Shown: piece by piece, positions 1 to 5,672 of the stretch
Position numbering within the stretch: position 1 is the first letter of the stretch
Layout of the letters: each line of letters begins with the position of its first letter
DNA from: Atopobiaceae bacterium
GTDB lineage: Bacteria; Actinomycetota; Coriobacteriia; Coriobacteriales; Atopobiaceae
DNA: 5,672 bases
Direction: 5' to 3'
Assembly: GCA_017460265.1 (NCBI GenBank)
Contig: JAFUBJ010000305.1
Span: 1 to 5,672, forward strand
Position numbers and translations under genes: made by a program
The notes under the pieces: generated by a model
Seen by the model: only the letters and a program-made list of their open reading frames with translations
What the model was told of the DNA's origin: nothing
The model's database searches: none

Positions 1-158
1 AGTTATTGCCCATCGGACGATTGCACAATTTGCTCTCTACACGCCACACAAGCTTTGGAGCGGCATCCATTGTGGCATTCCCCTCTTTTGTAAGAAACTG
101 ATATGCAGCGTCATTGCATAGCGAGGGCATGGGGCCCTCCAAGAGAAAGGGGACTGCA
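1..158. other. Non-coding leader upstream of the ACP-hydrolase operon
   Basis: This stretch is visibly richer in A and T than the genes that follow, and I see no convincing coding segment in it. It should hold the promoter of the downstream operon. Several TTG-containing hexamers occur (for example around 21-26 and 70-75), but none pairs with a good -10 box at 16-18 bases, so no promoter is assigned. No riboswitch or terminator-like hairpin was recognised. A gene ending just left of the window cannot be excluded. Confidence 0.45.
146..152 (+). promoter_or_regulatory. Shine-Dalgarno site that sets the ACP start
   Basis: AAAGGGG lies six bases before the ATG at 159. This favours ATG 159 over the upstream in-frame TTG at 114, which has no purine-rich site at a proper distance. 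The extra 15 residues the TTG would add (basic and Gly/Pro-containing) do not resemble an ACP N-terminus. Confidence 0.7.
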
Positions 159-407
159 ATGGATGAGGATCGTCAGGAAGTGTTCGACGCGCTGTGCACG
201 CGTGCAAGCCAGCTCTTTGGCAAGGACCCTTCCGAGTTCACGCTCGAGACCAAGTGGGCTGACCTCAACGTCAAGTCCGTGCAGGTCTCCCAGATCACCA
301 CGTACCTTGAGGACGAGCTCGACATCGAGGTTCCGTACATGAAGTTCCGCCGCTGCGAGACCTTTGGCGAGTCCGTGGACTTCGTGGCCGACCTGCTTGA
401 CGAGTAA
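159..407 (+). CDS. Acyl carrier protein, free-standing
   Basis: This 82-residue acidic protein has the length and pattern of a type II acyl or peptidyl carrier protein. Such proteins carry acyl intermediates as thioesters on a 4'-phosphopantetheine arm in the cytoplasm. An N-terminal helix (about 3-20) is followed by a loop and the segment LNVKSVQVSQI. Its Ser40 (codon 276-278) aligns with the phosphopantetheine-bearing Ser of the classic DSL motif. The helix after it, YLEDELDIEVP, matches the acidic recognition helix of ACPs (EEEFDIEIP in typical fatty-acid ACPs). The C-terminal TFGESVDFVADLL matches the usual final helix. Oddities are K-S-V in place of D-S-L and a basic, aromatic patch (YMKFRR, about 65-70) after the recognition helix. 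These suggest a specialised carrier rather than the housekeeping fatty-acid ACP. The next gene starts 12 bases downstream, so the two are probably co-transcribed and co-functional. The ACP family call is solid; the cargo is unknown. Confidence 0.85.
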   Translation: MDEDRQEVFDALCTRASQLFGKDPSEFTLETKWADLNVKSVQVSQITTYLEDELDIEVPYMKFRRCETFGESVDFVADLLDE

Positions 408-414
408 AGGGGAG
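407..414 (+). promoter_or_regulatory. Shine-Dalgarno site of the hydrolase, touching the ACP stop codon
   Basis: AAGGGGAG begins on the last base of the ACP stop codon TAA (405-407) and sits five bases before ATG 420. A ribosome terminating on the ACP would cover this site, so translational coupling of the pair is plausible. It confirms ATG 420 as the start of the second gene. Confidence 0.7.
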
Positions 415-419
415 ACACC

Positions 420-2342
420 ATGGCATTTCTCGAGCCTCGCATTCCTGAGGACTGGGTACCGGTAACCGACAAGAAGCTCTCTGACCTCGTGCAGATGTCG
501 GGCGAGCTCGCCTCCTTCAACGAGGACGAGGTCCCCATCTATTGGGATCCCGACACCGAGGGCTACATCTTCCTGCACCGCGAGGAGTTTGGCGGCGACG
601 AGCTGATGGCCGCCTACCGTGTCGCCCGTCAGCCGAACGACAACCAGGCCGACGTGGACCTCTCCACGTCCGATGACCCCATGGCCCGCATGGGCCAGGG
701 CTTCTGCCCTCCGTTCAATCCGCATACCTACGAGGTTGAGCCCGGCATCGTCTGCATGCAGGACCAGGAGGTCGTGCTGCGTGACGGCACCAAGATCTAC
801 GCCGACATCTATCGCCCCGCCGGCGACGACGTCAAGTGCCCCACCATCGTGAGCTGGTCGTGGTTTGGCAAGCGCCCGGGCGACGGCATGAGCGAGTGGC
901 AGATCATGGGCGTTCCGCCCCAGACGGTCTCCAAGTGCGCCAAGTTCGAGTCTCCCGACCCGCTGTACTGGTGCCACTATGGCTACGCCGTAGCCAACGT
1001 CGACGTGCGTGGCGCCGGCCACTCCGAGGGCTCCGTCCACATGTTCACGCACCAGGACCGCGAGGATGGCTACGACTTCGTCGAGTGGGTTGCCGCTCAG
1101 CCTTGGTCCAACGGCAAGGTCGGCATGGCCGGCAACTCCGGCGTCGCCATGCACCAGTGGGGCATTGCCACCACGCAGCCGCCGCACCTCGCCTGCATCG
1201 CCCCTTGGGAGTCCACGACCGACCTGTATCGCGAGAGCTTCTTTGAGGGCGGCGTGCCCGCGCTTTCCTTCAACAAGTTCATTGCCGCCCAGGTGACGGG
1301 CCCCAATGGCGTTGACGACCAGGTCGCCATGGCCAAGATGTATCCCGACATGAACGCGTACTGGGCTGACAAGCGCCCTGACTTCAAGAAGGTCAAGCTG
1401 CCCGTTTACCAGACCGCCGGATGGTCGCACTTCCACCTGCCGGGCTCCATCAACGCCTACAACCGCTGCCGCTCGCACTTCAAGTGGCTGCGCGCCCACC
1501 GCGACTTCGAGTGGCCCGACACCTACAACCCCTACAACCTTGACGAGCTTCGTAAGTTCTACGATCGCTACCTCAAGGGCATCCACAACGGCTGGGAAAT
1601 GATGCCGAAGGTCCGCATCGACGTCATGGACGCCTACGACGTGGACTACCAGGAGCAGCGCGCCGAGACCGCGTGGCCCATCAAGCGCACGGAGTACCAG
1701 AAGCTCTACCTGGACGCCTCCCAGACGCTCGAGTCCGTCGAGACCGACCACGTCCAGACCTTCGTCGCTGGCACCGAGCCCGTCGACACCGAGGCCGTGG
1801 CAAAGTACAACCCGGTTGACGAGGAAGTCCGCTTTGAGTACGTGCTTCCCGAAGACATGGAGATCACCGGTCACATGACGCTGCACCTGTGGCTCTCCTG
1901 TGAGGGCTGGGACGACATGGACCTCTTCATCAACATCCAGAAGGCCACCGCGGACGGCACGTGGATTCCTTGGCTCACGCTTGACGAGCCGCATCCGGGT
2001 GCCTGGGGCAAGTGCCGCGTCTCTCGTCGCGAACTCGACACCAAGCTCTCCCGCGCGCATCGCCCTGTGCTCAAGAACACCAGCAGCCAGAAGCTTTCCG
2101 AGGGCGAGGTTGTGCCTGTGGACATCGCCATCGTCCCGACGTCGCGCGTCTACCACAAGGGCGAGCGCTTCCGCATCCAGATCGCAGGCCGCTACATCCG
2201 CGAGGGCTGGTTCGAGCCCCTGGCGTGGGACGAGGAGGCAAAGGGCACGCACGTGGTTCACACAGGCGGCCAGTATGACTCCTGGATCGAGATCCCCGTC
2301 ATCCCGCCGCGCTACCAGGCTGGCGAGTACATCCACCGCTAG
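420..2342 (+). CDS. CocE/NonD-family alpha/beta hydrolase (X-Pro dipeptidyl-peptidase-like)
   Basis: The 640-residue product has no signal peptide and is probably cytoplasmic. Residues 1 to about 103 are an N-terminal extension I do not recognise. The alpha/beta-hydrolase core begins near VVLRDGTKIYADIYRP (118-133), a hallmark of the CocE/NonD/PepX family. It continues with GYAVANVDVRGAGHSEG (188-204) and the nucleophile elbow GMAGNSG, with Ser240 as the predicted nucleophile. A helical cap probably lies at about 265-325, and a C-terminal beta-sandwich (PepX_C-like) spans about 415-625. Family members cleave ester or amide bonds, for example cocaine esterase, glutaryl acylases and Xaa-Pro peptidases; the substrate here is not predictable. 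GNS, QPPHLACIAPWE (253-264) and KWLRAH with EWPD (355-367) recall a less-studied CocE branch. The oxyanion Tyr of the usual PYGK motif appears as Phe149 (WFGK). The usual Asp after Gly-Trp appears as His337 (GWSH). His360 might be the catalytic base. It follows an ACP gene by 12 bases and ends before a terminator. The family call is strong; the activity is uncertain. Confidence 0.85.
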   Translation: MAFLEPRIPEDWVPVTDKKLSDLVQMSGELASFNEDEVPIYWDPDTEGYIFLHREEFGGDELMAAYRVARQPNDNQADVDLSTSDDPMARMGQGFCPPFNPHTYEVEPGIVCMQDQEVVLRDGTKIYADIYRPAGDDVKCPTIVSWSWFGKRPGDGMSEWQIMGVPPQTVSKCAKFESPDPLYWCHYGYAVANVDVRGAGHSEGSVHMFTHQDREDGYDFVEWVAAQPWSNGKVGMAGNSGVAMHQWGIATTQPPHLACIAPWESTTDLYRESFFEGGVPALSFNKFIAAQVTGPNGVDDQVAMAKMYPDMNAYWADKRPDFKKVKLPVYQTAGWSHFHLPGSINAYNRCRSHFKWLRAHRDFEWPDTYNPYNLDELRKFYDRYLKGIHNGWEMMPKVRIDVMDAYDVDYQEQRAETAWPIKRTEYQKLYLDASQTLESVETDHVQTFVAGTEPVDTEAVAKYNPVDEEVRFEYVLPEDMEITGHMTLHLWLSCEGWDDMDLFINIQKATADGTWIPWLTLDEPHPGAWGKCRVSRRELDTKLSRAHRPVLKNTSSQKLSEGEVVPVDIAIVPTSRVYHKGERFRIQIAGRYIREGWFEPLAWDEEAKGTHVVHTGGQYDSWIEIPVIPPRYQAGEYIHR

Positions 2343-2370
2343 GATTTAGCTAAACTCAGCCATGCTGTGA

Positions 2371-2397
2371 GGGGCCGCAATCATGCGGTCCCTTTTT
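2371..2397 (+). terminator. Intrinsic terminator of the ACP-hydrolase operon
   Basis: A nine-base-pair stem, GGGGCCGCA (2371-2379) with TGCGGTCCC (2384-2392), contains one G-T wobble and encloses the four-base loop ATCA. Five Ts follow directly (2393-2397). It lies 28 bases after the hydrolase stop codon and is oriented to end the operon, separating it from the kinase gene. Confidence 0.88.
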
Positions 2398-2442
2398 CAT
2401 GTTGCTGTGAGCGGTGGGCATCAGCACGGTGGTCGATTCGTT

Positions 2443-2457
2443 GCAGGTGATACCTGC
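2443..2457. promoter_or_regulatory. Perfect inverted repeat, candidate operator upstream of the kinase gene
   Basis: GCAGGT, GAT, ACCTGC gives two perfect six-base arms around a three-base centre, 69 bases before the kinase start codon. Its size suits binding by a dimeric regulator, while a three-base loop would make a tight RNA hairpin. No run of Ts follows, so it is not a terminator. No strong -35/-10 pair was found nearby, so the link to kinase expression is inferred only from position. An arm of this length can also occur by chance. Confidence 0.3.
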
Positions 2458-2513
2458 GTGGCAGCGTTTCCCTACGATAGACTTGAATTGCTGCAGAAAC
2501 AGTTCAACTAGAC

Positions 2514-2519
2514 GGAAGG
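2514..2519 (+). promoter_or_regulatory. Shine-Dalgarno site that sets the kinase start
   Basis: GGAAGG lies six bases before the ATG at 2526. This is the ATG that gives a complete N-terminal hydrophobic segment, so it supports that start for the long kinase frame. Confidence 0.6.
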
Positions 2520-2525
2520 CGTGAC

Positions 2526-5500
2526 ATGCCTGCCTGCAATCATGGCCGTAGCCGTTGCACTCGAAACGGACTTCTCCCGCGCGTCGTTGGGCATTCCGTT
2601 TCCGCGCGCGTGCGCGTAGGGCTTCTACTGGTCCTTGTTGTTCTCGTGGCGCTTTGTGTGCCCGGTCGCGTTGCCCAAGCCGAGGGCCGAACGGTGCGTG
2701 TTGGCTACTACGAGAACGAGGTCTTCCAGGAAGGCGCTCGTGATGGTGCCGTCAAGACGGGCTACGCCTATGAGTACTATCGCAAGCTGTCAGAGTACAC
2801 AGGTTGGAGGTACGAGTATGTGTATGGCAGCTACAGCGAGCTCTACCAGAAGCTCTTGGATGGCGAGGTCGACCTCCTGGCCGGCCTGGCCTACCGGCAG
2901 GAACGAGCCGACCTCATAGGATACCCTCGCGCTGCCATGGGTAGCGAGGTCTACAACCTGGTGCGCCACGATGCCGACGCGGACATCACCGCTGACCCCG
3001 CGACGCTGAAGGGAAAGCGCATCGGCGTGCTGGACAGCGCCATGGTGGGTGTGCTCGACTCCTACCTTGCCGAGCAGGGGGTGTCTGCGGAGGTCGCCGC
3101 CTATGCGGACTATGACGTGCTCTTTGCTGCTTTCGATGATGGCGAATTCGACATACTTGCGGTTGAGGGCAGTGGTGCCTACGACCGTCCCAACTCTGAG
3201 GTGCTGTGCTCCTTTGGTTCCTCTGACTACTACCTATGCGTCGCAAAGGACCGGCCTGACCTTTTGGAGGAGCTCAATGTGGCCCAGGCTCAGCTGGCAG
3301 CCGAAGAGCCCAACTACCTCTATTCCCTTGAGCTCAAGTATTATCCGGTGACGCTCTCAAGCAGGGCACTCTCGGCCGCAGAGCGCACCTGGCTGGCCGA
3401 GCACGACAGTCTGCGGGTGGGCTATCTTGACCATTACCTGCCCTATAGCGATACCTCGGCCACGGGCGATCCCGTCGGCATGGTGAGCCAGCTCATCCCC
3501 CAGATTCTGGGTGCGCTCTCGGCAGAGGGGATCGAGGTGAGCTATCACGCCTACGAAAGCTACGACGACATGGTGGAGGCCATGTCTAACGAGGCAATCG
3601 ACCTTGCGTTTCCTGTGGGTGGGGGACTGTACTTCTCGGAGGAGAACGGCATCTACCAATCCGCGCCCATTACCTCGACCACCACGGTTTTGATCTTTGA
3701 GGGTGACTTTGACGAGCAGACGACAGCGCGCTTTGCCGTCAACGAGAACAATCGCATGCAGCACTATTTCGTGCTCACCAACTATCCTGAAGCTCAGGTC
3801 GTTTCCGAGCCGTCCATAGAGGACTGTCTCAAGGCCGTCCTTGACGGCACGGCAACCTGCACCACGCTCAACGGCGCACGTGCCAACGACATCCTACGCA
3901 ACAGGGCCTTTCGCAAGCTCTCCACGCTTCAGCTGGACAAGAGCGACATTCGCTGCTTTGGGGTCGAGATTGGCAACGAAGGACTGCTCAAGCTGATCAA
4001 CCGTGGCATCAGCGTGTTGGGAACGGACACGATGCAGGACATGGCCGTGCGCTACTCGCACGAGCTCTACTCCTCTTCGTTCTGGGATGCCATTGCCGAC
4101 CACATGGCCCTGTTTGGCTCATTGATATTGTGCGTAGCTGCCCTGATCATCTTCTTGTTGGTTCGTGACGTGAGGCGCACGAGAGCCCAGATGCTCGACA
4201 AGGAGAGCGCTCGCCAAGCGTTGGAGGCCAAGAATCATGAGCTTGAGGCCAGCCAGCGGGCACTCGCAGAGACGGGAGAGGTCGTCGCGGACGCAGGCTT
4301 TGGCATCTGGCGCATCACTCTAGAAGAGGGACGGGCTCCGCGCATGGAGGCCAACGCAAAGATGCAGGAGCTTCTGGGCGTGAGCGGGCAAGGCCTCAGC
4401 GAAGAAGAGACCTATGACGCGTGGTACAGCCGCGTGGTAGAGGAAGACCTGCCCTCGGTGCACCGCAGCGTGTCCGAGATGCTGGAGGGACGTCTTTCCG
4501 AGAACACCTATCGCTGGAACCATCCCGAGCGCGGCGTCATCTACGTCCGTTGCGGTGGGGTGGCCAACATCCGCGAGGAAACGCGCCAGATGCTTCGTGG
4601 CTACCATGCCGACGTGACCGACATCGTGCGCGAGGACCATGAGCAGAAGGAGGCGCTCGCGCAGGCGCTTACGGCGGCCGAGCATGCCAACCACGCCAAG
4701 ACCGAGTTCCTCAACAACATGTCGCACGACATCCGCACGCCCATGAACGCCATCGTGGGCTTCACGTCGCTGGCAGAGAGCCACATGGACAATCCCGAGC
4801 AGGTTAGAGACTACCTAGACAAGATTTCCGTCTCAAGCCAGCACCTGCTTTCGCTCATCAACGACGTGCTTGACATGAGCCGCATCGAAAGCGGCAAGAT
4901 GACCATCGAAGAATCCGAGGTGCACCTGCCTGACCTCATCCATGACCTGCGCACCATCATCCAGGCCAATGTGGCGGCCAAGCAGCTCGACCTTCTCATC
5001 GATACGCAGGACATCGTGAGCGAGGACATCATCACCGACCGCCTGCGCCTCAGCCAGGTTCTGCTCAACATTCTTTCCAACGCCATCAAGTTCACGCCCA
5101 ATGGTGGCACCATCGGATTCCAGGTCATAGAGCATCCTACCCCAGCCACCGGCACCACCACTTTCGTGTTCCGCATAGAGGACACGGGCATCGGCATGAG
5201 CAGGGAATTCCAGGAGACCATCTTCGACGCGTTCACTCGCGAGCGGACGAGTACGGTGAGCGGCATCCAGGGGACGGGCCTGGGGATGGCCATCACCAAG
5301 AACATCGTCGACATGATGGGCGGCACCATCACCGTGCAGTCGGAGGAGGGCGCCGGCAGCGAGTTTGTGGTGACGCTGCCCTGCAAGGTGAGCGGCAGCC
5401 CGGCCGACACCGAGCCCATCCCGGAGCTTGTGGACACCCGCGCGCTGGTGGTGGATGACGATGTGGACTCGTGCCTGTCTGTCTGTTCCATGCTGCGCAA

Positions 5501-5672
5501 GCTCGGGTTGCGCTCCGACTGGACCAACTACGGCAAGGAGGCCGTCATACGTGCCCTCGAGGCGCTTGACCAGGGCGAGGAGTTCGGTCTCTACATCGGA
5601 GACTGGATGCTGTCGGACCTCAACGGCATCGAGGTCGTGCGGCGGCTGCGCAAGCGCGTGGGGAGCGAGGTG
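2526..5672 (+). CDS. Hybrid sensor histidine kinase with two extracytoplasmic solute-binding domains (BvgS-like), 3' end outside the window
   Basis: The frame stays open for 1049 codons to the window edge. A basic N-terminus leads into a hydrophobic segment (31-46) ending at VAQA-E, which is either a cleaved signal or an anchor. Two SBP_bac_3-like domains follow, at about 56-275 and 296-505, and should lie outside the membrane. In the first, Arg127 in YRQERADLIGYP matches the ligand carboxylate-binding Arg of amino-acid-binding proteins; the second lacks an Arg at that place. A transmembrane helix (527-546) leads to a coiled coil (about 550-585) and a PAS_3-like domain (about 587-705). The HisKA domain has phospho-acceptor His734 in SHDIRTPMN. 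The HATPase has its N box at LSNAIKF (Asn852), G1 at DTGIG (886-890) and G2 at GTGLG (916-920). A receiver domain starts at about 972 with the acidic DDD cluster (977-979) and probable phospho-acceptor Asp1026 in GDWML. Ligand binding should control autophosphorylation and phosphorelay to an unseen partner. A distal Hpt domain or output domain may lie beyond the edge. The ligand and target genes are unknown. Confidence 0.9.
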   Translation, partial: MPACNHGRSRCTRNGLLPRVVGHSVSARVRVGLLLVLVVLVALCVPGRVAQAEGRTVRVGYYENEVFQEGARDGAVKTGYAYEYYRKLSEYTGWRYEYVYGSYSELYQKLLDGEVDLLAGLAYRQERADLIGYPRAAMGSEVYNLVRHDADADITADPATLKGKRIGVLDSAMVGVLDSYLAEQGVSAEVAAYADYDVLFAAFDDGEFDILAVEGSGAYDRPNSEVLCSFGSSDYYLCVAKDRPDLLEELNVAQAQLAAEEPNYLYSLELKYYPVTLSSRALSAAERTWLAEHDSLRVGYLDHYLPYSDTSATGDPVGMVSQLIPQILGALSAEGIEVSYHAYESYDDMVEAMSNEAIDLAFPVGGGLYFSEENGIYQSAPITSTTTVLIFEGDFDEQTTARFAVNENNRMQHYFVLTNYPEAQVVSEPSIEDCLKAVLDGTATCTTLNGARANDILRNRAFRKLSTLQLDKSDIRCFGVEIGNEGLLKLINRGISVLGTDTMQDMAVRYSHELYSSSFWDAIADHMALFGSLILCVAALIIFLLVRDVRRTRAQMLDKESARQALEAKNHELEASQRALAETGEVVADAGFGIWRITLEEGRAPRMEANAKMQELLGVSGQGLSEEETYDAWYSRVVEEDLPSVHRSVSEMLEGRLSENTYRWNHPERGVIYVRCGGVANIREETRQMLRGYHADVTDIVREDHEQKEALAQALTAAEHANHAKTEFLNNMSHDIRTPMNAIVGFTSLAESHMDNPEQVRDYLDKISVSSQHLLSLINDVLDMSRIESGKMTIEESEVHLPDLIHDLRTIIQANVAAKQLDLLIDTQDIVSEDIITDRLRLSQVLLNILSNAIKFTPNGGTIGFQVIEHPTPATGTTTFVFRIEDTGIGMSREFQETIFDAFTRERTSTVSGIQGTGLGMAITKNIVDMMGGTITVQSEEGAGSEFVVTLPCKVSGSPADTEPIPELVDTRALVVDDDVDSCLSVCSMLRKLGLRSDWTNYGKEAVIRALEALDQGEEFGLYIGDWMLSDLNGIEVVRRLRKRVGSEV

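Noticed and set aside
114..158. Upstream in-frame TTG as an alternative start of the ACP
   Set aside because: There is no ribosome binding site before it, whereas AAAGGGG sits properly before ATG 159, and the added residues do not fit the ACP fold.
111..2336. A 741-codon open frame on the minus strand opposite the ACP and hydrolase genes
   Set aside because: It mirrors both plus-strand genes almost end to end, is dominated by Val, Gly, Leu, Ala, His and Asp with no recognisable motif, and spans the intergenic gap. This is the usual antisense shadow of GC-rich codons, since the plus-strand frames have clear family motifs and good ribosome binding sites.
2363..2411. Nine-base direct repeat TGCTGTGAG (2363-2371 and 2403-2411) flanking the terminator
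   Set aside because: It is short, has only two copies and shows no further similarity on either side. It may be chance, and there are no signs of an insertion element between the copies.
2484..2511. TTGAAT, 17 bases, AACTAG as a kinase promoter
   Set aside because: The spacing fits, but the -10 candidate matches the consensus at only two positions and lies directly against the ribosome binding site, leaving almost no leader.
4811..5527. A 238-codon minus-strand open frame opposite the kinase core
   Set aside because: It is rich in Ser, Met and Arg with no domain pattern and lies opposite the HisKA, HATPase and receiver motifs, which are unmistakably coding on the plus strand.

Overview
The window looks like chromosomal DNA from a high-GC (roughly 60% by eye) anaerobic bacterium, most plausibly an actinobacterium of the class Coriobacteriia (Olsenella, Collinsella or Eggerthella relatives). 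The basis is base composition plus the style of the sensor kinase: tandem extracytoplasmic solute-binding domains joined to a PAS/HisKA/HATPase/REC chain, with an H-box flanked by residues common in gut Coriobacteriia and some Firmicutes. This placement is an inference; no rRNA or other taxonomic marker is present.

Layout. Positions 1-158 are a non-coding leader. Positions 159-407 encode a small free-standing acyl carrier protein. Twelve bases later, 420-2342 encode a 640-residue CocE/NonD-family alpha/beta hydrolase. The two genes almost certainly form an operon, closed by a clear intrinsic terminator at 2371-2397. A 128-base intergenic stretch with a perfect GCAGGT-GAT-ACCTGC palindrome follows. 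From 2526 to the right edge runs one open reading frame of at least 1049 codons: a membrane-bound hybrid histidine kinase of BvgS-like architecture (signal/anchor, two SBP_bac_3-like domains, transmembrane helix, coiled coil, PAS, HisKA, HATPase, start of a receiver domain). It is cut by the window end.

How the parts may work together. The ACP and hydrolase are probably co-expressed. The hydrolase keeps the nucleophilic Ser but has unusual residues where classic CocE enzymes have the oxyanion-hole Tyr and the catalytic Asp, and it carries about 100 extra N-terminal residues. One hypothesis is that it acts on, or transfers, an acyl group held on the partner ACP; nothing in the sequence proves this. 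The kinase is a separate transcription unit that probably senses small solutes outside the membrane. No link to the upstream operon is shown other than adjacency.

No tRNA, rRNA, CRISPR array, insertion sequence or phage gene was seen.
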